Shown here: in pieces, positions 38,433 to 47,790 of the stretch
Position numbering within the stretch: position 1 is the stretch's first letter
Layout: each line of letters opens with the position of its first letter
Assembly: GCA_963773625.1 (NCBI GenBank)
Contig: CAVZCJ010000009.1
Span: forward strand, 1-64,000
Source of the DNA: DATARH01 sp963773625
GTDB taxonomy: Bacteria > Pseudomonadota > Alphaproteobacteria > ATCC43930 > CGMCC-115725
Direction of reading: 5' to 3'
Length of the DNA: 64,000 nt
Notes under the pieces: model-generated
What the model saw: the letters and a program-made list of their open reading frames with translations, nothing else
What the model was told of the DNA's origin: nothing
The model's database searches: none
Translations under genes and position numbers: made by a program

Positions 38433-39607
38433 GGCAGCCGCACCACGCCTTCGGCGGCGAGCCGCGCCTGCGCCGCGTCGTCGACGCCGAGCCCGGTGAG
38501 GATCGCGCGCCCGTGCTCGCCGATCCGCGGCGCCGGCGACAGCGCGGCATCGGCCTCGGCGGAAATGCCCGGCGTGCGCGGCACCTTGAACGCCGGCATG
38601 TCGCCGGGCGCCACCGAGACCGCGCCGCCGGTCGCGACGATATGCGGGTCGGCAAGCCAATCGTCGAAGCCGTTGATGCGGTCGGCGAGAATGTCGGCGG
38701 CGCGTAGTTTTTCCAGACACGACGCGGTGGTCTCGGCGCCGATCAGCGCGCGCAACGCATCGAAGATCGGCTGCGGCGTGCTCAGCGCGGGTCGCGAAGC
38801 TGGCGAAGCGCGGGTCCTCCGCCAGTTCGGGGCGGCCCAGCGCCCCGACCAGCCGGGCGAACTGGTCCTCGCGGATCAGCGCGATCATCACCCAGCCGTC
38901 CTTGGTCCGGTATGAGCCGGTCGGCACGTTGAGCACGCGCGGGCTGCCGTGTTCGAGCACGTGCTCGGCCAAACGCTGGCCGAGGATCGCGGCGCCGCAT
39001 TCGGCGAGGCTGACGGCAATGCGGCCCCCCTTGCCGCGCCGCTCGCGGGCATAGAGCGCGACCCCAAGCGCCTGGGCCGCGTAAAGCCCGGTCAGCGTGT
39101 CGATGATGATCGCGCCGATGCGGTGTGGCGTGCCGTCCTCGCCGCGATTGAGCGCGACCATGCCGGAATAGGCCTGCGCCACCGAGTCGGTGCAGGGCAG
39201 GTTGGCGTAGGGCCCGTCCTGCCCGAAGCCGCTGATCGAGGCATAGACGAGGCGCGGGTTCACGGCGCTAAGCGCTTCGTAGCCGAGACCGGCCCGCGCC
39301 ATCGCCCCGGGCCGGTTGTTCTCGATCAGGATGTCGGCGCGCAATCGCCAAATCGAGCGCGATCTCGCCGCGCCGCCGGCGTCTTGAGGTCGAGCGCCAG
39401 GCTTTGCTTGCCGCGGTTGTAGTGCGCCGACATCGCGGTGTGGTCGCCATAGGCGGTGCCGAGCCCGCGCGACCAGTCGCCGCCGATCGGCTCGACCTTG
39501 ACGACCTCGGCGCCGTGCATCGCCATCAGCATCGCGCAATAGGGCGCGGCGATGCCCTGGCCGAGATCGAGCACCTTGAGCCCGCTATAGGCGCCGTCGA
39601 CAGTCAT
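38429..39607 (-). CDS. Family III CoA-transferase (CaiB/BaiF)
   Basis: About 390 residues. Recognisable stretches are LKVLDLGQGIAAPYCAMLMA, VVKVEPIGGDWSRGLG, RPGAMARAGLGYEAL, NPRLVYASISGFGQDGP and IIIDTLTGLYAAQAL, the last carrying the likely catalytic Asp. The interlocked-dimer fold moves CoA between carboxylic acids. The start is ATG 39607. Three extra bases, near 39390, 39345 and 38792, break the frame. First gene of the pair with the MaoC dehydratase. Confidence 0.87.
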
Positions 39608-39718
39608 TTCGGCTCGCCCTTCGTTGCGATCGGCGTCCGGTACCGAGCGGCGCCGCAAGCCGTTTTCCTATTACGCCGGGACAATGCCGGCAATGACTGA
39701 TCTCGCGGTAAAGGCTCC

Positions 39719-39732
39719 TTGATCTGCATCAA
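39719..39732. promoter_or_regulatory. Perfect FNR/FixK/Anr-type box
   Basis: TTGATCTGCATCAA is a perfect TTGAT-N4-ATCAA palindrome. It lies 79 bp before the ATG of the YeeE/YedE gene pair and 112 bp before the divergent CoA-transferase start. The spacing suits activation of the YeeE pair under low oxygen or nitrogen-oxide stress. Confidence 0.7.
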
Positions 39733-39810
39733 GGCAAAACCTACGCGAGCAATTAGGCTGCGGTCAGTGCCGGCCTTAGTACGGTGCCGACCTTCGACGG
39801 TGAGCAAGTC

Positions 39811-40236
39811 ATGGAGAACTTCACGCCCCTATCGGCCTTGGCCGGAGGCGTCTTGATCGGATTGTCGGCATCGCTGTTGTGGCTGACGACAGGACGGGTT
39901 GCCGGCATCAGCGGCATTCTTGGAGGCCTTCTTGGCCCCGAGAAGGGTGACGCAAATTGGCGCCTGGCCTTCCTCGCCGGGCTGATGGCCGCGCCGCTGC
40001 TCGTCGCCGCCGCGACCGGCGCCCTGCCGACCGTGACGATAGCCGCCTCTTGGCCAACGCTGGTGCTTGGGGGCCTCCTCGTCGGATTTGGCACGCGTCT
40101 CGGCGGCGGCTGCACCAGCGGGCACGGCGTTTGCGGCGTCGCGCGTCTCTCGCCACGCTCGCTGCTGGCGACGCTGCTGTTCATGACCGCGGGGGCCACG
40201 GTCGCGATCATCGTTCGACACGGTTTGCCGGGATGA
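39811..40236 (+). CDS. YeeE/YedE-family membrane protein, first half
   Basis: 141 residues with four or so helices. The loop GFGTRLGGGCTSGHGVCG is the sulfur-transport signature with the conserved cysteine. YeeE-type proteins import thiosulfate or related sulfur species. I use ATG 39811 rather than the GTG at 39784 because similarity begins at MENFTPLSALAGG. The stop overlaps the start of the second half in an ATGA. In other bacteria the two halves are one protein or two neighbours. Confidence 0.9.
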   Translation: MENFTPLSALAGGVLIGLSASLLWLTTGRVAGISGILGGLLGPEKGDANWRLAFLAGLMAAPLLVAAATGALPTVTIAASWPTLVLGGLLVGFGTRLGGGCTSGHGVCGVARLSPRSLLATLLFMTAGATVAIIVRHGLPG

Positions 40237-40694
40237 CCGCCATGCGACGCACCCTTGTGTCGGCACTCGCCGGGCTTCTCTTCGGCCTCGGCCTAACCGT
40301 CTCGAAGATGATCGATCCCGCGAAAGTGCTGGGCTTCCTCGATCTCGCCGGGAACTGGGATCCGAGCCTTGCTTTCGTCATGCTGGGGGCGATCCCCGCC
40401 GCCGCCGCCGGCTACTGGGCCAGCCGCAACCGCCCAGCTCCGCTGCTCGACACGCGGTTCCATCGGCCAGTCCTCACGCGGCCAGACCTGCGTCTCGTCG
40501 CCGGCTCCCTGATATTCGGCGCGGGATGGGGGCTCGTGGGCTATTGCCCCGGCCCCGCCCTGGCGTCGCTGACGCTTGGCCGCAGAGAGACCTGGATCTT
40601 TGTCGTCGCCATGCTGGCGGGAATGCTGGGCTACCGCGTCGGAACCCGACTTATCGCCGGGCGTGCTCGCCAGCCGGCAACCGGGCGAAGCTGA
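40233..40694 (+). CDS. YeeE/YedE-family membrane protein, second half (DUF6691-like)
   Basis: 153 residues starting MTAMRRTLVSALAGLLFGLG, with helices and the motif GLVGYCPGPALASL, the counterpart cysteine motif of the second half. FGLGLTVSKMIDPAKVLGFLD is typical of DUF6691 proteins. With the first half it would make the complete transporter. The pair sits behind a perfect FNR-type box and ends 8 bp before the convergent UGSC gene. Confidence 0.9.
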   Translation: MTAMRRTLVSALAGLLFGLGLTVSKMIDPAKVLGFLDLAGNWDPSLAFVMLGAIPAAAAGYWASRNRPAPLLDTRFHRPVLTRPDLRLVAGSLIFGAGWGLVGYCPGPALASLTLGRRETWIFVVAMLAGMLGYRVGTRLIAGRARQPATGRS

Positions 40695-40702
40695 ACCGCC
40701 TC

Positions 40703-41234
40703 CTACCGGCCGAACCACACTTTCGCCGATTGTTCCGCCGCTTGCGCCGCACGCTGCGCGATCTCGGAATCCGACAAGGTCGAGAGCGGATGGTCGATCA
40801 CCACCGCCGCCAGATCGGGCATGCCGAGTGCGTCGCGCTGCATGTTGGCTTCATGCAGAAACTCGGTCGTGCACCACCACCGCGGTGGGCCGGCCCAGCG
40901 CCTCGAGAGCAATGCCGTCATGCGTACAGCACGACGTACACGACCCTCAATCGCCGATCGCGGTCAGGACGATGTCGTTATTCGCGGCGATTTCGGCGAT
41001 GAGCGCCGGGTCGGCCACTTTCGAGAAGCTTTCCTTCTTGTAGTAGGTGACGGCGCCGATGCCATGCTCGGCGTCCAGCAGCTCGGCGGTCTTGCGCAAC
41101 AGCCGGTTGGCGTTCCATTTGGTGTTGTCGAGAATGCCGAGCCGCAGGCCCTTCAGCGCCGCCGCGCGCGGCGCCAGCGCCACCCGCTCGGCATCGACCC
41201 GCCCGCGCGGATCGAAGACGGTCTCGTAGCTCAT
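40703..41234 (-). CDS. UGSC-family protein, candidate selenoprotein with in-frame TGA
   Basis: The frame from ATG 41234 (MSYETVFDPRGRVDAERV) reaches TGA at codon 96 in the context IVLTAIGD-TGA-GSCTSCCTHDGIALEALGRP, which is exactly the U-G-S-C motif of this family. Coding continues beyond it, with one extra base near 40876, to CTTEFLHEANMQRDALGMP, HPLSTLSDSEIA and the end AKVWFGR (TAG 40703), about 176 residues in all. A stable hairpin directly follows the TGA, as a bacterial SECIS should. Sec or Cys next to GSC suggests a redox role. It is the last gene of an operon with an unnamed protein and a TPP enzyme. Confidence 0.85.
40917..40944 (-). promoter_or_regulatory. Candidate bacterial SECIS hairpin
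   Basis: Two bases after the TGA (40949-40947, minus strand) the RNA can form GUCGUGUAC paired with GUACGC-AU-GAC: nine pairs including one U-G, an AU bulge on the 3' side and an 8-nt loop GUCGUGCU that begins with G. This is the place and general shape expected for a bSECIS. The loop is somewhat closer to the UGA than in E. coli fdhF. Confidence 0.5.
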
Positions 41235-41249
41235 TGGCCTCTAACCTCC

Positions 41250-42350
41250 TCACAAATAACAGGTGCCGTCGACGCAGACCGGGCCGGACGGGCCGCCGCC
41301 CTCGATCCCGCGCAGCACCGGCGACGACATGTGGCCCCAGCCGGGGATGAAGGCGGAAAACCGCCCCGCGGTGCCGCCGATCACGAACAGATGGATGTGG
41401 TCCGGGCTCGGCACGATCGGGATGCGCGACTCGAGCTCGCGCTTGTACCAGCGCGGCAGGTTGCGGTTGTAGATCTTGCCGTAGCGATGGTTGAAGGCGA
41501 GCGCGCCAAACAGATTGCCCGAATGCAAATGCAGGTAGTTGCGGATGTCGTGCCGGGTCCAGCCCTTGGCGGCGATGGTGCGCGCGTGCTCCGGCCCGAT
41601 CACCACCGCGCAATGGCCGCTCGACACCGCGTTGTTGTTGGCGATCGTCGACATCGCCGAGCAGATCGTGTCGAGGATGCCCTCGGGGTCGTCGGCGACA
41701 TGGTTGGTGCAGCTGTGCGGCGGCTCGGCGGCGATGACGAAGACGGTCGAATCCTCGGCCGCGAAGCCCTTCTCGACATGGTAGGGCGCGAACGGGCTCT
41801 CCGCCTCGTTCTCGGCGACGCAATAGGTGTATTTGCCGGGGTGGCCGAGGGTCGATTTGTCGAGATCGCCCGGCGTGCCGCCGCCGACATTGAGCAGGAT
41901 CAGCCGGATCGCTCGGCCGATCGTCGCATTGGCGCGGTTGCCCGAGCCGAACGCGTTGACCCCGCCGTTCATGCCGATCTCGCGCGCGACGGGGCCGTTC
42001 ACCACGAGCAGCGGCCCGGCCATGTGGGTCGTCGCCTGCACGCCGTTGAGGTTGAAGGCGTTGGCGGTCAGCGCCAGCATCGCCGCGCGCACCACCGGCG
42101 CGTAGTCCGGCTTGCACCCGGCCATCACCATGTTGATCGCCAGCACCTCGCGGGTCAGCCCGCCATAGCGCGGCGGCACCCGGCATTCGAGGAACTCGGG
42201 CTCGCCGCCCAGCGCCTTGATGCAGGCGGCGACCTTCTCCGCCGTCGGCGGCACCACCGGCAGCCCGTCGGTCCAGCCCTCGCTGAAATACCATTCGACG
42301 AGGTCGGTGCCAGAGGGGACGCGGGCGATGGTGGGGGTGGTGTCGGGCAT
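41250..42350 (-). CDS. Conserved protein of unknown function in the UGSC operon
   Basis: Intact, 366 residues from ATG 42350. It begins near LVEWYFSEGWTDGLPVVPP, has a Gly/Asn-rich core (GMNGGVNAFGSGNRANATIG) and ends with CVDGTCYL, two cysteines four residues apart that could be a redox pair. No signal peptide or membrane helix is seen. It starts 4 bp after the TPP enzyme and ends 15 bp before the UGSC gene, so it is translationally tied to both. I know no established function. Confidence 0.75.
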   Translation of the reverse strand: MPDTTPTIARVPSGTDLVEWYFSEGWTDGLPVVPPTAEKVAACIKALGGEPEFLECRVPPRYGGLTREVLAINMVMAGCKPDYAPVVRAAMLALTANAFNLNGVQATTHMAGPLLVVNGPVAREIGMNGGVNAFGSGNRANATIGRAIRLILLNVGGGTPGDLDKSTLGHPGKYTYCVAENEAESPFAPYHVEKGFAAEDSTVFVIAAEPPHSCTNHVADDPEGILDTICSAMSTIANNNAVSSGHCAVVIGPEHARTIAAKGWTRHDIRNYLHLHSGNLFGALAFNHRYGKIYNRNLPRWYKRELESRIPIVPSPDHIHLFVIGGTAGRFSAFIPGWGHMSSPVLRGIEGGGPSGPVCVDGTCYL

Positions 42351-42354
42351 GGTG

Positions 42355-44152
42355 CTAACGCCGCGAATAATGGCGAGCCCATGCTGGTCGCGTAGCCCGG
42401 CTCGACGCGGACATCGACGAGCGCGACGCCGCCGGCTTCGACCGTCTCGATCGCCTGGCGCAAGGTGCGCACCAGCTCGGCGGGATCGCGCACCGGGCCG
42501 AAGCCGGTCGCGCCCTGGCCGCGCGCCAGGATGGCGATGTCGGGTTCGGGGTCGGCGATGCGCTGGCCGATCCAGCGGTTGGCGACCGGGCGCTCGCGCT
42601 GCCGCGCCATGCGGTCCTGGTGCAGCTCGTCGTTGAAGAACGAGTTGTTGTTGGCGACGACGATCAGCACCGGGATGCGGTAGTGCACGGCGGTCCACAG
42701 CGCGGTGATGCCCATCAGCGTGTCGCCGTCGCCGAGCACCGCGACCGGCAGCCTGCCGCTGCCCCGCAAGCGCCAGCGCCGCGCCGACCGCCATCCCCGG
42801 CCCGCCGCCGATGCCGCCGCCGCCGTCGCCGCCCAGCATGTCGAGCGGGTGCGCGGTCTCCCAGGCATGGCCGCCCCAGGCGAGCGGCGTGCGGATCATG
42901 CAGGTCGTGCGGCCGCCGAGCGCCTCGCGCAAGCGCGCCGGCGAGCGAGACCGGGGTGATGACGGCGGCGGCGCCTCCGGCTCGGCCGCGGCTTCCGCCG
43001 GGGCCGGCGCCGGGTCGGGGCGCGGCCGCCTGCGCGGGCTTCAGCAGCGGCAGCAGCGCGGCGACCGCGACATCGGGCGCGACCGCGAGATGGATGTCGG
43101 CGGGCGGCAGGCCCTGGTAATCCATGCTCCAGCCGTTGTGCAGCTGGTGGTCGAGCGAGGCGAGGATCACCTTGGCCTCGACCGGGTCCTCACCCGCAGG
43201 CGGTCTTCAGCGCGCCGCCGAGATCGACCCAATCGAGGCTGAGGATCGACGTCGGCCTCGCGCAGCACGGCCGAGCGCCTCGGGGCTCGGCTGGTTGCCG
43301 GCGGGCGGGCCTTGCAAGGGGTGCGCGGTCGGGAAGCCGGAGCCGGTCTTGGGGTCGGTCAGCACGGTGGCGTCGAGCGCCTCGGCGAGCTGGACACGGC
43401 GCGCCCAGGCCTCCTCGCTCCGGGTGAAGCGGCCGACCATGACGACCGGGCGCTCGGCCTTGTTGAGCAGCTCGGCGGCGGCGGCGAGCGCGGCCGGGTC
43501 GGGCGCCGCCGGCGCCGGGGCCTTGAAGCGGGCGGCGTCGGGCAGCGGCCGGCAGGTCGCCGATGCGCTGCTCCTGCAGCGCCGCGTCGAAGCAGACATA
43601 GACCGGGCCCTGCGGCGCGGTGGTCGCCATCTTGTAGGCGCGCAGCACCGATTCCGGCACGGCGGCGACCGAATTCGGCTGGTCGTCCCATTTGGTGTAG
43701 TTGCGGATGAGCGCGCCCTGGTCGGCAGCGGTGTGGATCCAGTCGATCCACGGCCGGCGCTTGTCGGCGGCGACCGGGCCGGTCGCGCCGAGCAGGATCA
43801 CCGGCACGCGGTCGCACCAGGCGTTGAACACCGCCATCGTCGCGTGCATCAGCCCGACATTGCTGTGGACGATCGCGCCCATCGGCTTGCCGGCGACCTT
43901 GGCGTAGCCGTGCGCGATCGCGACCGCGTGTTCCTCGTGCAGGCAGAGCAGCATCTGCGGCGCCTGGTTGCCGAGCAGGTTGACGAGGCTGTCGTGCAGC
44001 CCGCGATAGGAAGCGCCGGGGTTGAGCGCGACATAGGGCAGGCCGATCTCGCGCAACATCAGCGCCATCACGTCGCTGCCCCAGTAATCGCCGGTCTCGT
44101 TGGCCAGCGCCGGCCGCTCGATCGCGCCCGGGCCCTGTCCCGCATCAGCCAT
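42355..44152 (-). CDS. Thiamine-pyrophosphate-dependent enzyme (acetolactate synthase/decarboxylase type)
   Basis: About 597 residues. The N-terminal PYR domain has the catalytic Glu in LCLHEEHAVAIAHGYAKVAG, the middle domain ERPVVMVGRF, and the C-terminal PP domain the TPP motif VLGDGDTLMGITALW...VVANNNSFF with GDG and NN. It resembles benzoylformate or sulfopyruvate decarboxylase-like enzymes but lacks a clear substrate signature. Seven extra bases near 43560, 43280, 43252, 43197, 42935, 42765 and 42375 break the frame. It heads the three-gene UGSC operon and starts at ATG 44152. Confidence 0.85.
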
Positions 44153-44221
44153 CGGTGCCCCCTGTGTCGGACACCGGGATTAGACCAGCCTCGGCCGGGA
44201 AATGCCAGCGCTTAACGCAGA

Positions 44222-44251
44222 ACGGGGCCGCGGCTGGCGCCGCGACCCCGT
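44222..44251 (-). terminator. Hairpin terminator after the helix-hairpin-helix gene
   Basis: On the minus strand ACGGGGTCGCGGC pairs with GCCGCGGCCCCGT over 13 bp (one G-U) with a GCCA loop, then TTCTG. It lies 41 bp after the helix-hairpin-helix gene and before the TPP operon start, so it separates the two transcripts. Confidence 0.6.
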
Positions 44252-44291
44252 GCGAGTTGGTCCGGCCCGCTGGCGAGCCGGGCTTGCGCGG

Positions 44292-44632
44292 TTACGACTT
44301 GTTTGGGCCGGCGACGAGCCGATCCTTGATCTTGGCGTATTCGGCATCCGACAGGATCTTCTTGGCGGTCAGCTCGCTCGGATCCTTGTAGGGGCGGCCC
44401 TGGACGATCTTGGCGGCGTCGCTGTCGGTCATGCCGGGCAGCGCCTTCAGATCGGCGGCGGTCGCGGTATTGATGTCGACCATGGCCGCGTTCGGCGCGG
44501 TCGTCTGCGTCACCGGCGCCGGCTTGGCCGGGGCCGCGGATGCGCCGGAGTGCCCGGCAGGTCGGCCGCCAAGACCGGTACCGCGATCGTGAAGGCCAGA
44601 AGGCTGATCGAGAGCGGGGAGAGCTTGAACAT
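44292..44632 (-). CDS. Exported helix-hairpin-helix (ComEA-like) protein
   Basis: About 112 residues. The start ATG 44632 opens a signal peptide (MFKLSPLSISLLAFTIAVPV, then LAAD). One extra base near 44555 separates it from the mature frame, which has an Ala/Pro-rich linker and the domain VDINTATAADLKALPGMTDS followed by KKILSDAEYAKIKDRL. This is a ComEA-like DNA-binding HhH motif, but only about 65 residues, so uptake of DNA is only one option. Stand-alone. Confidence 0.8.
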
Positions 44633-44778
44633 TCGCTGGCTCCGAATTGGGACGAGAAAGTTCGTCGCCGTTAAAAACGAAACCTTTGGAGAACTTCTTC
44701 CCGCTACCTCAGAAACGTCACAATTTGGGTATTTCCGCCGTAATTACTTGCGGCAGGGAATAAAACCCGCCGAGGCGA

Positions 44779-46035
44779 TTATCGGCCCTGCACCGGCTTG
44801 TCCGCCGGGACGCGATAGCCGTCATTGAGGGTCTGCAGGAAGGCGATGATGTCGAGGCGGTCCTGCTCGGTGAGCGCGGGGGCATCGCCAGGGTGCCGGT
44901 CGAAAGGCGGCTCGACGTTGACATTGCCGCGGTACTTGGCCGGCAGATCGTCGAACTTGGTCACCGTGCCGTCGGCCGTCGGGAAGTAGTATTTGCCGGG
45001 ATCGGTGTCGCGCTCGACATAGAAATCGAGCACTTCCTTGAGGCTGTGCATCACCCCGTTGTGGAAAAAGCTCTGGCGCAGCGCGACATTGCGCAGGGTC
45101 GGGGTACGAAACTGGCCGCAATATTCGGCGCGGTCGGTGAAGTCGGTGCGCAACGGTCCGCACAGGCCGAGATCGAAATAGGCCGGGTCCTTGTTGGCAG
45201 CGATCTCGGGGTTGCGCGGCACCCCCAGCGCGTTGAAGCCGAAATCGGTGAATTGCGGCGCGGTGCCGTCGGCGTCGCGGGCGCTGCGATGGCAATGCGC
45301 GCAATTGCCCTTGGCCGGATCGTCGAACAGCGCAAGGCCACGCGCCTCCTGCTCGGTCAACGTGGACTCGCCGGCGAGATAGGCGTCGTATTTGCTGCTG
45401 TACGGGTAGAAGTCCGCCGGGCTCTGCTCGAACGCCTCGAGCGCCTCAACGATGGCCGCGAAGGCTTTGGCGTTATCGTCGAAGATATCGGCGCCGAAAA
45501 TCTTGCGCATCGCCGCAGCCTGGGGCGAGTGCGCTACCGCCGCCACAACGGAGGCTTCGTCGGGATTGGCCATCTCGAACGGCGACAGCAGCGGGATGCG
45601 CGCCTGATCGCGGCCGCGGTCGACCCGGCCATCCCAGGTCAGGCCGCCGGTCGGGCCGTTATCGATGCTGGGGTCGCCCTCTTCCTCGGAGTCGAAATAA
45701 TGCTCGGTGAACGGGGGCACGGTTTGCAGGTAGCGCAACGATGGGGTTGCGCGCAGGCCGGGCTGCTTGAGGTCGACGCCGCCGAGCTGCACCGGAAGAT
45801 CGTTCGGCGGGCCGAAGGCATGTGCGGGGTCATGGCACGAGGCGCAGGAAAGCTTGCCCGAGGCGGACAGAGCCGGGTCGCTGAACAGCGCGCGGCCGAG
45901 CTCGGTCATCTCGCGCACTTGGGCGTATACGTCCGCCCGGGAGCGGCTACTGCCTGCGTGGACGGAATAGGGAGCCGCCACCCATCCGGCGGCAACGGCG
46001 CCGACAAAAATCGCGGCGGACGCTATCCATCGCAT
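44779..46035 (-). CDS. Di-haem cytochrome c peroxidase / MauG-family protein
   Basis: Intact, 418 residues. An N-terminal signal (MRWIASAAIFVGAVAAGWVA) exports it. Two haem-binding motifs are present, CASCHDP (Cys64, Cys67, His68) and CAHCHRS. A further conserved region is RTPTLRNVALRQSFFHNGVM. It is probably a periplasmic peroxidase or a MauG-like modifying enzyme. No partner that would identify a MauG substrate is close by. It is divergent from the phosphoesterase gene. Confidence 0.9.
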   Translation of the reverse strand: MRWIASAAIFVGAVAAGWVAAPYSVHAGSSRSRADVYAQVREMTELGRALFSDPALSASGKLSCASCHDPAHAFGPPNDLPVQLGGVDLKQPGLRATPSLRYLQTVPPFTEHYFDSEEEGDPSIDNGPTGGLTWDGRVDRGRDQARIPLLSPFEMANPDEASVVAAVAHSPQAAAMRKIFGADIFDDNAKAFAAIVEALEAFEQSPADFYPYSSKYDAYLAGESTLTEQEARGLALFDDPAKGNCAHCHRSARDADGTAPQFTDFGFNALGVPRNPEIAANKDPAYFDLGLCGPLRTDFTDRAEYCGQFRTPTLRNVALRQSFFHNGVMHSLKEVLDFYVERDTDPGKYYFPTADGTVTKFDDLPAKYRGNVNVEPPFDRHPGDAPALTEQDRLDIIAFLQTLNDGYRVPADKPVQGR

Positions 46036-46168
46036 CGGGCGAAGATGGCCGAACCCGCGGGCTTAATTCCAGGCCTAGGGATGCACGAAGTCCGATCCAT
46101 ACCTGTCACAAAAGTGATACAGACGGGCGGTTAAATCGCCCGCCATTCTCAGCCGACGGTTGCTCCCG

Positions 46169-47725
46169 ATGAAACATGCCACCATTTGGGCGGCAATAGC
46201 TGCAATCTGCTCCCTTTGCTGCGGCGCCAAGGCCGCCGACGCGCCGGCCAAGCCGCCAGGAGTGATCGGCCAGATCGACACGGTCGTCGTGATCTATGCC
46301 GAGAACCGCAGCTTCGACGACCTTTACGGTTTCTTCCCCGGCGCCAACGGCATCGCCAATGCCTCCAAGGCGAGCCTCACGCAGCGCGACCGCGATGGCG
46401 GCGTGCTCAAGGAGTTGCCGCCGATTTGGGGCGGGCTCACCGGCAAGGGCGTCACCCCGGTGATCAACGAGGCGCAAACCGCGCACCTACCCAACAAGCC
46501 GTTCGCCATCAACGACCCCAAGGGCTTCAACCTGCCCCTGAGCGTCGTTACACGCGATCTATGGCATCTGTTCTGGGAGAACCAGATGCAGATCGACGGC
46601 GGCAAGAACGACATGTTCGCCGCCTGGGCAGATTCGGGCGGCCTCACGATGGGCCACTACATCAATGGCGCGAGCGATCTGCCGCTATGGCAGGTGGCGA
46701 AGAAATACACGCTCGCCGACAATTTCTTCATGGGCGCGTTCGGCGGCTCGTTCCTCAATCATCAATGGCTGATCTGCGCCTGCACGCCGGTCTATGCCAA
46801 CGCGGATCAGAGCCCGGCCAAGGACAAGATCGCGGTGGTCGACGAAACAGGTACGGCGCTCAAGGTGGCGGACAATTCGCCGAAATCGGCGATCGACGGG
46901 CCGCCCAAATTCGTCCGTGACGGCCAGATCACGCCCGATTTCTTCGCGGTCAACACGATGCAGCCGCCCTATCAGCCGAGCGCCAACAAGCCGGCCGACA
47001 ATGGCGACCCGGCGCTATGCCGATCCGGCGAACCCGACGACCCTGCCGCCGCAGACCCAGAAGAACATCGGCGATCTGTTATCGGACAAGGGTGTCGACT
47101 GGGCCTGGTACAGCGGCGCCTGGCAGATGGCTCTCGATCATGATCCCGACCTGAAATCCGTTGTGTTTCAATACCATCACCAGCCATTCAACTACTTCGC
47201 CGACATGGCGCCCGGCACCGAGGCGCGCGCCAAGCATCTGCGCGATGGCGGGCGCGATGGCGCCGCTGTTCATTCAGGCGATCGACGCCGGCACGTTGCC
47301 GCCCGTCACCTTCTACAAACCGCAGGGCAACCTCAACGAGCACTCGGGCTATGCCGCGGTGCTCGCCGGCGACCAGCACATCGCCGACGTCATCGCGCAT
47401 CTCGAAAAGAGCCCGCAATGGGGTCACATGCTGGTGGTCGTGACCTATGACGAGAATGGCGGCATCTGGGATCACGTCGACGCCGCCCAAGGCCGACCGC
47501 TGGGGCCCCGGCTCGCGCATCCCGACCCTCATCGTGTCGCCGTACGCCAAGCGCGGCTTCGTCGACCACACGCAGTACGACACAACCTCGATCCTGACCT
47601 TCATCACCGAGCGGTTCGGGCTGCCGGTTCTGCCCGGGCTCGCCGTGCGCGCCGCCGCGCTGAAGGCGCACGGCAGCAAACCCAACGGCGATCTGACCGC
47701 CGCCCTAACGCTAACGTCGCACTAG
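46169..47725 (+). CDS. Exported phosphoesterase (phospholipase C / AcpA-like)
   Basis: About 517 residues. ATG 46169 starts a signal peptide with cysteines near the end (MKHATIWAAIAAICSLCCGA). The family signature VVVIYAENRSFDDLYGFFPG is followed by a long alpha/beta domain; YDENGGIWDHV and IPTLIVSPYAKRGFVDH are typical of the C-terminal half. Three extra bases, near 47020, 47250 and 47480, break the frame. Enzymes of this type hydrolyse phospholipids or phosphomonoesters in the periplasm, often under phosphate starvation. Confidence 0.88.
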
Positions 47726-47733
47726 ACGCACTT

Positions 47734-47764
47734 CGGGCGGGCCGGCACAACGCCGACCCGCCCG
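47734..47764. terminator. Hairpin between convergent genes
   Basis: CGGGCGGGCCGGC pairs with GCCGACCCGCCCG with one mismatch and a 5-nt loop. It lies between the convergent phosphoesterase and Cys-rich genes and could end both transcripts, although no T-run follows. Confidence 0.5.
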
Positions 47765-47790
47765 ATACCGGCGAAATTACAATGTGCGTC

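Noticed and set aside
43170..43200. TGA in the TPP enzyme gene (after ALKTACG) as a second selenocysteine codon
   Set aside because: The protein similarity resumes in a different frame right after it, which fits one extra base and not readthrough; no family has Sec at this site.
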